From contig RDEW01000016.1 in the NCBI GenBank assembly GCA_011109175.1, positions 245,349-309,348 of the forward strand: DNA of 64,000 nucleotides. Reading direction: 5' to 3'. Position 1 is the stretch's first letter. Each line of letters opens with the position of its first letter. A program made the translations under genes and the position numbers. This stretch comes from Dicyema japonicum. Lineage: Eukaryota; Dicyemida; Rhombozoa; Dicyemidae. Of the stretch, positions 20,438-32,399 are shown one piece after another. The notes beneath the pieces were generated by a model that saw only the letters and a list, made by a program, of their open reading frames with translations, had not been told where the DNA came from and made no database searches.

Positions 20438-22748
20438 ATGACTGAAGGGATCTTAATAATAACAATTTTATATACAACAGCAATAATTGTATTTGGCCAT
20501 GGAATTATTCTCCGAAAGACCAGTGTCCCCAAAATTTCAGAGCCTCAGCCATGCCCGACCAAGGCGGTTTACAAAAAAGCAATCATTTTAATCATCGATG
20601 CTTGGAGAGAAGACTCAGTGATCAACTCATCCCTCCAATTCTCAAGTAACCTAAATTACCACAAAAACAAATTTGATGCAATTTCTGACCTAATTACAAA
20701 CAGACCCAAGAATTCAAGGTTATTTTCCATGAAGACTGAGTTTCCGTCCATTACTCAAAAATGCATTGCCACGATCACCAGTGGGTCCGTCCAGAGCTAC
20801 TCCTCTGTTGGGGACCGGCTTGGAGAGAAAATAATATCAGACGACAATATAATCGATCAGGCTATTAAATCAAAGTCTATTGCTGTCATGGGGAATACAG
20901 ATTGGGGGGTTATGTTTCAGAATCACTTTGTCGAGTCTCACTTTCAGGACGACGATATGACTGTCTATGAAAAAATCATCCCAGCCATGAGAAATGAGAC
21001 AATCGATATTGTCATCGCCCACCTGCTTGAATTTGATAGCTTCTGTCACGGTCGCACACTGAACAATTTTAACGTAGGACTTGCTCTGGTAAAGTTTAAT
21101 CACCTCATAAAGTGGTCCAGTATTCATACTTAGAACAATTATCCACCACATGGACGAGAGTTCAATCCTCTTTGTGATGGGGGACCACTCGGCCACTGTC
21201 GATGGGACACATTCCTCCGATCAATTTGAGAGTCGCCAGTCTGCCATGTTTGTATATTCCTCAAGTGAGCTTATTGGACTTCAAAAAACAGTAATTTGTG
21301 TTAATACCAGAAATATGTGAGACAAATTGATTTTGCCTCAACATTGTCTCATTTACTTGGGATTCCGACTCCTTTTATGAATTTGGGATTTCCAATCGAG
21401 GACCTTCTCCCCAACCACTTCGAAACCACCTGTCCCGGCGTCTATGTTGTATAGTAAATTTATTGGCAGAAATCAAAGATCGATATATTCAGAGAGAACA
21501 GTATTGGGGTACAAAACTACATAAACTCACTCTTCAAACTCTCAGGGATATCCGCGGAATCCAAACGATTGATCTCCCAAAAGTTTATTTTGGCGGAATT
21601 AGAAAATTCTAATAACAATTTCTCAGCGGCTATGCTTTACAAACACCACGTGGGCTTAGCAGCGCGATTGTTGAGGGAAATGAACCGATTCGAATACCAT
21701 CTGATATTCATCGGGATTGTTGGGTTCCTTCTCACGATATTCTGCCACGTTTTTTATTTCTTGGGGACAAATGACCTAATCTTGGACTACAAACACAGAA
21801 TTGCTGTCCTGATGTTTTGTATTTATAACTTTCCCTCCAGTTAGTGTACAAGTACATCATAAATGAATTTTTGTGCGTTACTATTGCCATTATTGTACTC
21901 ATTTGGGTGATTGACTGTTCATGGTCCAAAATATTTATGAAATTTGCAAAAACTGGGTTAATTGTGGTTTTATGGACTCTCCACTCTGTGAAACCTATGA
22001 TTCCGTTCAGTTTTGTATTTTTAATCTGTTGTGTGCTGTTTATGGTTGAAACTCTGTTTTTGCTCAAACCCCAGTATTGTCTGATTTCAAAGTTTTACTG
22101 CTGCATATTCCTTTCCGTCATCAATTTTTACCTTCAGTCGCGAATGTTTAGCCTATTTGCTCTCACTCTGTGGTTTACCAACATGGGTGTTACTTTCCTT
22201 AAAAAATCCCCGCGGTTAACATTTCCTAAAATCACTTTGAAAATCCTATTTTTCTGGAGAATTTGGTGCTTTTTTTCATAATTTACAACCCGAATTACGT
22301 CATCAGTTTGTCTGCAATGATTCCTTTGGCATACCACGTGTCTCAACAAAAAAGTATATTGGTGGAAATGTTTGTTCTCCAGTCAGTTTCAATTTTCTTC
22401 TTTTTGTCGTCGAATCCCGTTAAAATATGGAACTTTGGTCCTCTATGGTTAGGAACAGTTAAAGGTATGTGGTCCCTTCTCATCATAGACATCATTCGTG
22501 TTCTTCTACAGAGTTCTGTTGGGATAACCATATTCGCTGGGTTTGTTGGGTCTTCTAAGAAAGCTGCTTCGCGTAGGTTACTGTTTCTTTTGCTTTTGGC
22601 GTTCAGAGTATGTACTTTTGTTATGGATAAGGTAGTGGGGACTATGGTAGCTTTGTACTGGAAGAGGTTTGACATCGTGTGCTCTAGTGTGTGGATTCCG
22701 AGATTTGTCAATGAGGCGGGGTCTTTTCTCTCTCTTTTATGGGTTTAA
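20438..22748 (+). CDS. PIGO: GPI ethanolamine phosphate transferase 3 (PIG-O), 6 exons
   Basis: Exons 20438-21111, 21134-21290, 21311-21445, 21470-21818, 21845-22265 and 22307-22748 give 2,178 nt (725 aa). Introns are 22, 20, 24, 26 and 41 nt. A signal-anchor (about residues 3-22) is followed by an ER-lumenal alkaline-phosphatase-fold domain. It has LIIDAWRED (metal site), T-x-T-S-G-S (nucleophile region), IAHLLEFDSFCHGR and FVMGDHSATVDGTH (metal site). A multi-spanning membrane region makes up the second half. The family adds ethanolamine phosphate to the third mannose of GPI precursors in the ER, and the domain order matches PIG-O better than PIG-G or PIG-N. It is shorter than human PIG-O (about 1,090 aa), mainly in the membrane part. 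The usual GDHG reads GDHS. The exact donor of intron 3 is ambiguous (24 or 30 nt). Confidence 0.9.
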
Positions 22749-22799
22749 TTTTGTTGTAATATGATCTTACTTGAATGATATTGTTTATTCTCTCATAAT

Positions 22800-23310
22800 G
22801 AGCTAGTAATTTATTCTCACAGAAGATGAGACCTCCAACATTACACACAAGAACATCCTGAGTCAGAAAAATGAGAACTGGAACCCTCCAGTGGAGTGGT
22901 GAAGACCAAATGATATTTTAGAGCTACCCTGGGAGCTAGCTGAGAAAAGTACATCACAAAACGCCATTCTAGTGAAACAAGAAAAGAGAAGGAACCGAGG
23001 AAATGAAGATAAATTTTCGACGTGCAAAAAGTAGGGGAGTCGATCCCAGGATAAACAATATCCATTTACTGGAGAATACAACTCTTCTATGCTTTTTGCA
23101 AAAGAAAACGATTGGTCTAAAAGTTGCCTTCTCCAATCGGATTGCTCTGCAGGAATAAGAGAAGGCACTTTCATATGGTAGTGGGGACAATGGAAGACCA
23201 CAGGCTTTGGATGGCTAAGTTGATTTAGGGAATTGGGATTACCTAACTATTCGACGTTATTTATGATTTTCTTTCTGGGTGATTCAGGGGTTATAAATAA
23301 ATAATATTCT
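22800..23310 (+). mobile_element. Decayed non-LTR fragment ending in the family C tail
   Basis: The tail GGGATTACCTAACTATTCG...TTTCTTTCTGGGTGATTCAGGGG, then an AATAAATAAT run, at 23230-23310 is the plus-strand version of the tails at 38070-38160 and 63710-63800 (minus). Upstream coding traces are too decayed to place. Confidence 0.5.
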
Positions 23311-24829
23311 TCCCTCCTTGATGGGAAATCTGGAGTAGATATGTCGAGAGCTTTATTTATTAACCATCGGTCCCTTCAAATAAAGAAAACCAGTGGGTAA
23401 CATGAAAGTAACAATTAAAAAAGGACTCTTTCAGTGGTGAAACAACTGGGTATTATGCGCTGGGGAAATTGAAAAAAAATTAGAACAAGAGAAAATATGG
23501 AAGAAAACGGACTGAGACGAATTCCATAGTCAGATTTGTTCATATAGTTATGTCAAGGTATATGGCGACCTCTGTGAAAATATACCAAGCTGATGAGAAC
23601 TCGCTGGAAACAGAGAACTTCTGCTTCTGTCAATTCTGCGGAGACTCTTCAGAAAGTTGTTGATACAAAGGTTATTGATAGAGGTCAGAGAATTACGTCC
23701 CGATTATGTTTTAACTAAGGTATAGACAAATTAAGAGAAGAGAATTTCATATTTTTCCTTTTTAACGTTTTTTTAGCATTGAGATAAGTTCGTTGATTGT
23801 CTTGTGGACAGTCCCCTAATAGTGTTTATTCGAAAGATATGGATGTGAAGTTATTTGCTCATTCGACAGGAGAAGACACTTATGTGTGTTTAGTAATTAT
23901 TTAGAAGCGTTCCAAAGAAGGCGACGGAAAGAGCCTTATTTATCGATTTTATGGCAAGACATCAATGTTGGTGTTGGTCCAATTTCAGTTTGGTCAATTT
24001 GATTGTAAAAACAGATCTTGTTTCTCAAAGTTTTATGGCGTTTAAAAGTTCACACGTGTTCAAAAATATTGAGCCTCCCAGAGAGTTCAGCATGAGATCC
24101 GAAAAGTAGTTGAGAATTTAGCTTATGAGACCTGCCTTTCGCATGAAAAGAGAGTTAGAGGAAGAACTGATAAAAATTAATCATAAAGCTCATTTAATGT
24201 CATAAAGAGGTACATTAAGTTTTCTTTTATTTTACATCTTCTCCTTGTAGATGATTTTCAAGAAATTTAAGTCCATAGAGCAAGGGAGAGTTCTGAAGAT
24301 TTTGTAGGAAGAAAAAAAATAAGTCAAGAAATGCCATGTTATCGGAGAACCGTTGTTGAGACTTCATTTTTCTGAGACATTTGAGATTTCATGTGAGATA
24401 AAAAAAGAGCGGAGGAATTTGCGAATTCAGTAAGTAAAGTGGGATATCGCTAAAGGAGAATCTCATTAATGTTTTGCATTTGGCAAAGTTTAGATTTAAT
24501 TCTTACAAAAATATTAGAAAAAAAGTTCCCTCCAAAACATTTCAAAAATTTATCAGGATTTTTCAAAGCAGTATCCAAAAGTTCTAATTTTAAAATCATA
24601 GAATTTTAGAAAATCGACAATATTGATTAAGGTGGAGATATTTTAAACAAGTCAGAGATTAGGTAATATGTTAAGAAAGGGAAGATAAACACTTACTAAG
24701 AAAACAATGATAATTTACTTTGCCTCATTAACAAGTAGGAGGGGTCGGTAATCCTCTGGATATTTTAAAGACAGTGGAAATTTCAATACTGAAAATTCTC
24801 TTCAAGAAGATATAGCTTTGCCTAGGTGG
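23311..24829. other. No recognisable gene
   Basis: Long AT-rich stretch without open frames above 60 codons or known repeat ends. One CACGTG at 24053. Confidence 0.4.
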
Positions 24830-24894
24830 GTAATCCAGGTGTCCGAATTAGTCGGACAGAAGTAATAATAATTGGCGAGTAAGAGAGTTTACTG
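24830..24894. repeat. Solo pogo/Tigger-like end
   Basis: It ends GAGAGTTTACTG followed by TA, as in Tigger copy 1, with only a short subterminal match (GGCGAGTAAGAGAG). Confidence 0.4.
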
Positions 24895-25249
24895 TATTTA
24901 TATCCAAATACAATTAGTCTTTAATCTGGTTTTATCCTGAGTGATGTTAAGCGCCCGATGGAATGATGATTTTTCCATTCGCTAATATTCGAAACTCGAT
25001 ATGGGTCGCTACGTGTGCTGTCACGTACTCTTCGATAAACTTGGCTGTTTCAGAGTCAGATCTAGGCTAAGGTTATAACCAAGTCAAGGATCAAAAGAGA
25101 AGGAAGTACTGAAGCATTTCGGAGGATCATTTGATTTTGAGACGTCAAGAATCCTTGGCCCACAAGCGGACGACCTAGTTGTTGGATCGGCTAAATGATC
25201 CAAGGTTACCTAGGAGTAATGTGAAACTGGATAATGATCGAAAGTGTCA

Positions 25250-25370
25250 CCAAGGGTCTACGTGACTCAATGATCCAAGGTGTCTACGTGAGACAACTCA
25301 ATGATCCAAAAGGTGTCCAAGGATCTATACGTGAGACAACTCAATGATCCAAAAGGTGTCCAAGGATCGT
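25250..25370. repeat. Short imperfect tandem repeat
   Basis: CTCAATGATCC starts at 25266, 25297 and 25340 (spacing 31 and 43). The last two units share ACGTGAGACAACTCAATGAT and AAAAGGTGTCCAAGGAT almost exactly. Confidence 0.7.
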
Positions 25371-26095
25371 ATCTCTATAGCTATTGTCAGAGGAAATAGC
25401 GCACCCATTCAAGCAGCTTAGATTGAAATTAATTGTAATACTAATTTGCATTGAAAATAAAAATCGATTGTAATAAAAAAAACCAAACTAACCTGAAAGA
25501 TAAGAAAACCAAATTAATGAGGAATATTCGGATCGATTCCTAAAATAAATAAAAGTCAAACATAATCTAGGTTTCCCCCCATATTGATTAACCTATTAAT
25601 GAATGATATAGCATTATATATCGCCTCTTCGTATGAGTCCTGTGGAATCAAAATAGACTCCAAATCGAAAACACGAGGCCGTCTTATTGTCCTCCTATTT
25701 TGATTATTTTTATAATTTATTGGAGGTTTTACCTGAATTTGTTAACACAACAAAACAACCATTTTATTGGAATTATAATTTTCGCTCTATTATATGCAGA
25801 ATTATGTGATAATCTAATTTATCAGGAAATTACTGATAGTGGTTAGATATCACACTTATGCCAATTGCTTCATGTGATTTATTCGACTCAGGAATGCCTA
25901 ACTTTATTGCAGTTTCCTGGATTGCGGGTAGTTTGATTGACGAGGAGTGTGAAATCTACATTGGCTATGAAGGACTTGAATACGTCATCGTGGGTCGGAT
26001 AAATTGTTCATAAACTGACAAGACTCCCAGTTTATTCTTTGACTGTTTTTGAGATCACTTTTGGGATTCTCATTTTATTCAGATCAGAATTTACT
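25371..26095. other. No recognisable gene
   Basis: AT-rich intergenic sequence; no coding or repeat signature recognised. Confidence 0.35.
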
Positions 26096-26099
26096 TTGT

Positions 26100-27345
26100 T
26101 TTCAACATGTCGAAAATGAGAGTCCCTGATCATTGGTGACCTTCAGAATTCTTGGTGTTTTGTTAATAGGAATAGCCTCGTTCTTCATAAGGATATTTGG
26201 ATCGACACAGAGCTGTCTTTTGTACGTGGTAAACAGGGTTACAGAGGACTTTGTAGCTGATGTGTCAATCTTTCGATTCTCGAGCCACAGTTCCAGATTT
26301 TTAAACATTTGTTGGTCGACTGAGTAGCTGAATGAATGCACTTGTCCTTGGAGGCAAGAATGATATCGTCGCTGTAAGAGAGGATTAGAAAGTTCTCATT
26401 ACAAGTTTGTGGCATGTCGTTTATGTAAATGTGAGTGGTGAGCCTTGAGGGACCCCATTTGGAAGGTAGCGAGATCTTGATTTGATGTTGTTGCAGAGTA
26501 CTTGAGCTTCAAGTTCAGGTGGATGTTCGTTTCAAATATCTTCTTTTTAAGGAGTTTCCTGGGGACTGTCTCGAACCTTTTGTTATGTCCACAGATATAA
26601 ATACTGTCATTTGATGGGGTTTGGGGAAGTTAAAACCTTCCGCAATGAATTACGTAAGGGTTTTGATCGATGGTTCCCGGAATCCGTGTTGGGTCGACGT
26701 ATTGAGATTGAATCTTGTACAGAAAAAGCCTTTTGAGGATCCTTGAGACCGGACTCAAAATAGATATTGGGATAGGATATTGGTTCATTATTGGTTATGT
26801 TTTTTGAATAAGTTTTATTAAGAGATTATGAAGGTCTTCAATAATCATCTTTCTCCTTTTGTCATGGGCTAGTCTTGTCAACCACAATGGGTGCTTCGCA
26901 TTTAAGCCATTACAGAAAATCCCATTTTTCAGTAAGGTGAGAGAATCTGGGAGCATAGGAGGAGCAGGAACTCAAAGGCGGGAGATGTGCGTTGAAAAAT
27001 GTTACTGAAAGTCTTAGGAATCGGACTTTGGTAGCCACAAGTTCGAGATTTCCATAGTCGTGAAGCATACTGTGGACATTGTCAGTTATAACCTCAAACG
27101 GAATTCCGTTTCGAATTACTATGAGAAGGTCTCCACCAGGTTTCCCAGATCTGTGACGACGAATGAATCTCGGGAATCTTGGTGTTGCATTTTGGGGAAA
27201 GTTTGTTTCTTGAATTAAGAACATGTCGAGGCGGTGTTCTTTCAAATACCTCCCAAGTTCAAGTATATTGTTCTTGATTCCATTTATTTTGAGTTGAACT
27301 ATTCTGGCTGGTCCAGGTTTCCCTCAACATCTCTACATCGACATA
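26100..27345 (-). mobile_element. CR1/jockey-like element: broken 2A, endonuclease and RT remnants
   Basis: On the minus strand the order is a degenerate 2A motif (27331-27306), an endonuclease start (VQLKINGIKNNILEL, MFLIQETNF, 27300-27180), a GGDLLIVIRNG block and the RT. The RT has LPNGVPQGSP (near 26460) and LILSYSDDIILAS (YSDD box, near 26370), then the thumb (LWLENRKIDTSATKSSVTLFT). It resembles the element at 10090-11395. Several frameshifts make it inactive. Confidence 0.7.
27306..27331 (-). other. Degenerate 2A motif, frameshifted
   Basis: The minus strand reads codons for D-V-E-G-N and then, one base out of frame, G-P. A single missing C would explain the loss of the NPGP register. 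It sits in front of the endonuclease exactly as the intact 2A motif does at 11231-11257. Confidence 0.55.
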
Positions 27346-27409
27346 GTCTTCCTTGTTGATCCATCCTGTAAGGATAAAATGTAGCTTTTTTCTTCCAATT
27401 GGAACCACA

Positions 27410-27560
27410 TCGTCGGCATACTTTTATTAATTTAATTCAAGACCACGGTAAAACCAAACTAATTATCACTTGATCCCGATGCATTCTAACAGAGACCTCA
27501 TCTTTGCCCGGCTTTCTTTCTTCGTACCCGCGCATGAACGTACAGGACGGTGGCTGAATG
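27410..27560 (-). mobile_element. Family A 3' end
   Basis: The minus strand carries the C-terminal Arg/Lys-rich trace, then GGGATCAAGTGATAATTAG and GGTTTTACCGTGGTCTTG, the family A 3' tail. It belongs to a different copy from the element downstream of it. Confidence 0.55.
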
Positions 27561-27725
27561 TTCAGGGCCACTTTCCTTAAAAAAAAACAGCATCTAAAAT
27601 CCTTAGTTAGTTTTAAAATTTGTTTATCATTGTCATTTTATTAAATTTATTTAAGTTAGATTAATTAATTGAAAAGATTAATTTTGAGACTATTTAAATT
27701 TAAAATCAACCGCCACAATTTGATT

Positions 27726-28418
27726 ATGAAAAGTAGAGTTTGTGGGTTTCTCGTTGTTTTGGAAGGAATAGACAAAGTTGGAAAATCAACTCAATGTCGA
27801 CTATTGTCTGAATCTTTAATTAAATTGGGAATAAATACTTTGCTAATGTCATTTCCTGGTTTTCATTTAACTAATAAAGCTCGGGACACCCATATTGGTT
27901 CAATAATAAACAAGTACCTCAAGAAGGAGATAGAATTAGACGATAGAGCCATTCATCTCCTTTTTTCAGCGAATCGATGGGAACTAATGTACCCGAATCT
28001 TAATGTTTTAGTGAGAAAATCCAGTCTGCTTTGTCAGCAGGTACAGTGGTGATTCTTGATCGTTATTACTATTCTGGAGTGTCTTATTCCGTGACGAAGG
28101 GACTTTCTGTGGAATGGTGTAGGTCCCCAGACCAGGGACTGCCAGAACCTGACCTTGTATTCTTCCTAGAGAAGACTTGTCCTGCTTTGAACTGTAATCG
28201 TGAGAGATATGAAAATGAGGAAATGCAAAGCAAGGTCACCTCCACCTTCAAACAGCTGTATTCTGAGAGAATGAATGTTGTGTGGTTGATGACTGTAGTT
28301 TGTTAATGTGAGAGATGATATGATGGATACACATGGGGTACTCTTAGACTCTGTGTTGCAGTTGGTTAAGATGAAGAATGGGCATATTATGCATGATATT
28401 GGTAATTTTACTGTTTAA
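27726..28418 (+). CDS. DTYMK: Thymidylate kinase, 4 exons
   Basis: Exons 27726-27858, 27880-27988, 28012-28279 and 28299-28418 give 630 nt and 209 aa, close to the 212 aa of human DTYMK. The enzyme phosphorylates dTMP to dTDP with ATP. The P-loop is EGIDKVGKST (residues about 12-21). LLFSANRWE, VILDRYYYSGV (DR motif) and GLPEPDLVFFL follow, then the lid RERYEN. Intron 1 (21 nt) is in phase and stop-free; removing it restores FPARDTHIG, matching the family spacing. Introns 2 and 3 are 23 and 19 nt. The start is the first ATG in frame before the P-loop. The last exon is the weakest part, and without its 19-nt intron the protein would end about 40 aa earlier. Confidence 0.9.
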
Positions 28419-28539
28419 TTTATTTGTTTTCGTTTATTAATGTGATCATAGTGATTAGGGTAATTATGATGTAATGGTTGCTGCACGTGGGAGATGTGCT
28501 CTTGTAGTTAAATTGTATTGATTTTTTATTATATTTGCA

Positions 28540-28952
28540 AAATTACAAGAAAGTTATTTCTTCGTCGCCTCTGAACACTGTATTGATACCATTTTTATAT
28601 AGTTATTAGTTATTCTGTATACTTTTTTTTAACTTTTGTCATTTTTTTCATTTTTTTATTATTATTTTGCAAATATTACAAGAAAGTTATTTTTTTATTT
28701 TTGTCATTTTTTTTATTATTATTTTGCAAAATTACAAGAAAGTTATTTCTTCGTCGCCTCTGAACACCGTGGACCATTCTAGACAGTGCTGTTCTATTAT
28801 TGCTTCAATATTGATTGCAATATATAACTAGAGTAGGCCAAGTAAATTTAATATTTATTGATACCATTTTTTATATAGTTATTAGTTATTCTGTATACTT
28901 TTTTTTTAACTTTTGTCATTTTTTTTTATTTTCTAACAATAAATATTATTTA
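28540..28952. repeat. AT-rich region with internal duplications
   Basis: The blocks AAAATTACAAGAAAGTTATTTCTTCGTCGCCTC (about 28545 and 28728) and ATACCATTTTTATATAGTTA onward (about 28585 and 28860) each occur twice, with a partial third copy near 28675. This suggests two rounds of local duplication. Confidence 0.65.
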
Positions 28953-29160
28953 TTAACTATGGGAAGAGCGGCTGCTGACATTACGGAGTAAGGCGTTTCC
29001 GCGGACAACTGCAATCCCATTCGTTGCCTCAGCCAGGCCGCTTCTCGCACGTCTTCTTATATACTTGGTTAATAATTGTCGTATGTGATAGCGTCTGGGC
29101 TGTTGATACTGTCCGGGTTGATAAGACAAATTTATCACTTGAAAACATTAACAACCACTA
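28953..29160 (-). mobile_element. Family R element, 3' part
   Basis: The minus frame reads INLSYQPGQYQQPRRYHIRQ, then after one frame slip GLAEATNGIAVVRGNALLRN, the family R C-terminus, with the tail toward 28953. It links the 3320-3415 segment to the family R 3' end. Confidence 0.6.
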
Positions 29161-29174
29161 AGTTTGCTTCGAAA

Positions 29175-29425
29175 GATCTGTCCCTTGTTCCCTCAAAAAA
29201 CAAAAAATTTATTTTGAGTCAATAAAGCGATTAACGAGAAAAGGGTCGAAAATAGAAGAGGCGAAGGATCGTCCCTTGTTCACTCAAAAACAAAAAATTT
29301 TATTTTGAGTCAATAAAGCGATTAAGCAAAAAAAGGGTCGAAAATAGAAGAGGTCGAAGGATCGGTCCCTTGTTCACTCAAAAAACAAAAAATTTTATTT
29401 TGAGTCAATAAAGCGATTAGCGTGA
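29175..29425. repeat. Tandem repeat, 3 units of about 91-94 bp
   Basis: CCCTTGTT recurs at 29182, 29273 and 29367. Each unit contains CTCAAAAA(A)CAAAAAATTT, TTTTGAGTCAATAAAGCGAT and the spacer GGGTCGAAAATAGAAGAGG. Units are about 95% alike by eye, with single-base length differences in A runs. Confidence 0.85.
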
Positions 29426-29925
29426 AAATGGTATTTGAATGTTATATATATTTTTTTTAATATTTTTAATTTCTTTTTAAAATTTTAAAATTTCCTGCTT
29501 CATTTTAATTTTGTTATGCCTTCTACATTCAGCATTAATACACCTAATGAATTAAAGAAAATTATGAATTATCTCGAATATAACAGTGTCCTGATGGATT
29601 TAATGAAAATCAAAGCGGACATTACGCAAAAGATGTTAGAATTTAAAAACTGTTAAATGGAGAATTATTTGTGGATCTAATGAAAATCTTCGTACTGTTA
29701 TTTGTTCATTTCAAGAAGCAAAAATTAATTCATTTTCGCTAAGGAACATTCTATTGACATCCTGGTGTTTCCAAGATGTGCAAATTAATTTTGCGAAAAA
29801 GTACATTGGCATCAATCAAAAAATTATTCGCCATTTTGTATCTACTTGTGATTCCTGGTAACCATTTCAACAGTCTAAAGACTTGTGAAGATATTCAAAT
29901 GATTACTGTTTCACATAAATTAGAT

Positions 29926-30320
29926 TGTTGATAGACCGAAGAGGATCTTTCAAGGAACATATTAAAACACGAAGAAAGAAAGCTACAGGAATGTTGAAAT
30001 CTTTAATTCGATTTCATTTGGAGCCTGAAACTTTTCTTTTTGTGTATTCGGCGTGTGTTGAACCATTCTTGATATATGGTTATCAAGGATGGTTTAGAAC
30101 AAAAGAAAGTGATGTCTTTGTCAAAAAATTGGAAAAGTCCAGAAGATTTGCGATTAAATTGGCATATGGACTGGACTTAAAATCTAATATCGAAGAGGAT
30201 TACGACCTGAAAGTCAGAAAGATAAAAAATTATTACATCACTTATGGAAAATGTGATGTAATTTTTGGGGTCCAAACGAAGTAGAGACATGTGGTGTCTC
30301 ATAAAATGACCCTACACGAT
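29926..30320 (+). mobile_element. Non-LTR RT C-terminal fragment
   Basis: The frame to 30284 reads DRRGSFKEHIKTRRKKATGMLKSL and FLIYGYQGWF, the post-RT thumb of jockey/CR1-type elements. A short tail follows. It lacks the catalytic core. Confidence 0.65.
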
Positions 30321-30599
30321 GAATACAAACCCACTTAATTAGTTTTGGTTCAGGTTTTGGTTTCTTTACAGTAATTAGTTTTGGGGTTTGTTAGAAAATA
30401 AAATTTGTCTTGTCTATGACGAAAAGCTGTTGAAGCTAACATTGCGAAGAAAAACAAAATTGACCAAAAAAGGAAAGAATCGAATGGAAAATTATTTCTA
30501 AAACGAGAAAATGCCCATAATGGAGAAAGTGAAGTTTCCAAAACTGGAACGAATAAGAAATTAAAGTCAGAGTTAGAATGTATGGGCAGACTGGCTGGA

Positions 30600-31045
30600 A
30601 TAGGACATATAATAAGAAACTTCTAAAAACAGTAGAAGCTTCAACACAGAGAAGAGAGTGGTGCTCTTAAGAAGAAGAGGGCAGCCACCGAAAAAACCAG
30701 AAGTAGTCAGGATAACCCTGGTTAATGCCCGTTCCTTCGGAAACGGGCCTCAATGCTGGTTGCTATAGCCAGCACGAACCAGATGGAAGTTCTAATTATA
30801 AACGAAACTAAATTGAAGCACATGGATTGGATTTAGCATCTGAAATTGATGACGAATACGAAAGAAAAACAAGAAGAATCGGTGATTTATTACATTGCTT
30901 GTGGAAACTCGCATTGTAATTGGGGCTTTTTACGGAGAAGAGACATACGGTGTCTCATGAGAGTGCCCCGATATAGACGACCCCAAATCTTGGTTTTCTC
31001 TTTAGTTAATGGCTCTTACCTTGTTTAGTTAGTTGGGGTTTTGCG
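30600..31045 (+). mobile_element. Non-LTR endonuclease start, decayed
   Basis: NARSFGNGPQ-like and NQMEVLIINETKLK (near 30770-30815) match the first endonuclease block (DIIxINET), followed by stops and a short 3' tail. Two GC hairpins lie at about 30725-30775. Low coding integrity. Confidence 0.45.
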
Positions 31046-31219
31046 AATAAATTATGTTATCTGTTATGTTATCTTTCGGATTTGCTACAAAGTAACCTTA
31101 TATCTCGGTTCTTTTTCTTGGGGATTTAACATCTCTACTTTACTCCTGGATTTTACTTTTCTATTTTCCTTGGGGATTTAACTTATTTCTATTTTGTTTC
31201 TCTTGAGACAAAACTTAGT

Positions 31220-31310
31220 GGTTGTTAATGTTTTCAAGTGATAAATTTGTCTTTTCAACTCGGACAGTATCAACGCCCCGAGTTCTTATGACATACGACA
31301 ATAATTATAT
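31220..31310 (+). repeat. Family R internal segment
   Basis: It repeats the 3320-3415 segment (TTTTCAAGTGATAAATTTGTC, CATACGACAAT) at high identity. Confidence 0.55.
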
Positions 31311-31439
31311 AATTAATATGTCCATGATTAAAGTGAAGTGGTTAATAAATATATATTTATTATGTAGCAAAACAATTAAAGTAATCTAGTTGAGCTAATT
31401 GGGTGGCAGTTTCTCCTGATATCTGCCAGAGAATTCTTG

Positions 31440-31870
31440 GAACAGGACTCGGTTTCGCGAAATTTGTTACTCGCTTTCGTTATCATGAATCCGAGCGATC
31501 TTGGCCCCGAAGACTCGGCTCGTTTTGACGACTACGGGCTGTACATAGAATCTTGCTGAGAAGCTGTCATATTTTCTTATTTTTAAATTCTCGAATGTTC
31601 CAGCAACCCGCAGCTTTAAACGCGGAGCCAGTAAGTATCAACTGTAAAAAGGTGTCGCTGCATGCCCCATTTCAAATCAAGCATTTTCTTCGAGAGACGC
31701 GGAATACAGTTACCCCGTCCAGGTGCATTTCCATGATCCAGTCTCACCGGTTCTAGAGATGACGGGAATCCACCAGCCTCAAGAGAGCGCTTCACAATCT
31801 CGTTGTTGGTGCCATTCCTCGGGAACCTGTATTAGAGTTTTGCCATAGTAGACCAGCTAAAGATTTCTAC
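31440..31870 (-). mobile_element. Non-LTR C-terminal nuclease-like region
   Basis: The minus strand reads NNEIVKRSLEAGGFPSSLEP and later fragments. This matches the N-E-I-x-K-R-x-L..G.P...EP block that precedes the RPDG nuclease motif of many invertebrate non-LTR elements. It is decayed, and its assignment to family R is inference. Confidence 0.5.
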
Positions 31871-32399
31871 ATCGAACGCTAGGATTATCTATGAACTTGA
31901 TAAACAAGCAAACTTAATTCATAGGACCACAAGTAAATACCATGCTAGAAGATTATGCGATCCCAGCACAATCTCCTTCGCTATTCTCATAAAATTCTTT
32001 CCTATCAAACCGAGAGTAAATCTCATTGATTACTTCATTAAGCTCTCTATTCCGCCGCAAAACATTGATTGTTGTTGTGAGAGAAAATCACGCTCTACAA
32101 TGTTGTCCCGATAACCGGTGGTTGAATATTTGTCCTTTCGCTGATATTCAGTGACCTGTCGCATACTCACGGACGTGATGTTACAAGGTCATCCCAGGTG
32201 AGTAGTATTGAGACAATTTTAACCTTAAAATGATGACTATGTTTATATACGAGACTAGTGAAGGTGACTGTAGTGACGTGCCTTTATATATTCAGCTAAC
32301 TGCTGATTGGTCGGTTAGAAAACATAATGAATAGTTCACACCCTTAGAAGCAAGATCCATATTAAATAATATGTGACTCGTCTCTAACCTCATTAATAA
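31871..32399. other. No recognisable gene
   Basis: Intergenic sequence without a supported feature. Confidence 0.35.

Noticed and set aside
22343-22711. Frame on the minus strand opposite PIG-O exon 6
   Set aside because: Shadow of the PIG-O coding strand; the plus frame matches the family.
29175-29425. CRISPR-like spaced repeats
   Set aside because: Units are contiguous 91-94 bp tandem copies with no unique spacers, and the genome is eukaryotic.
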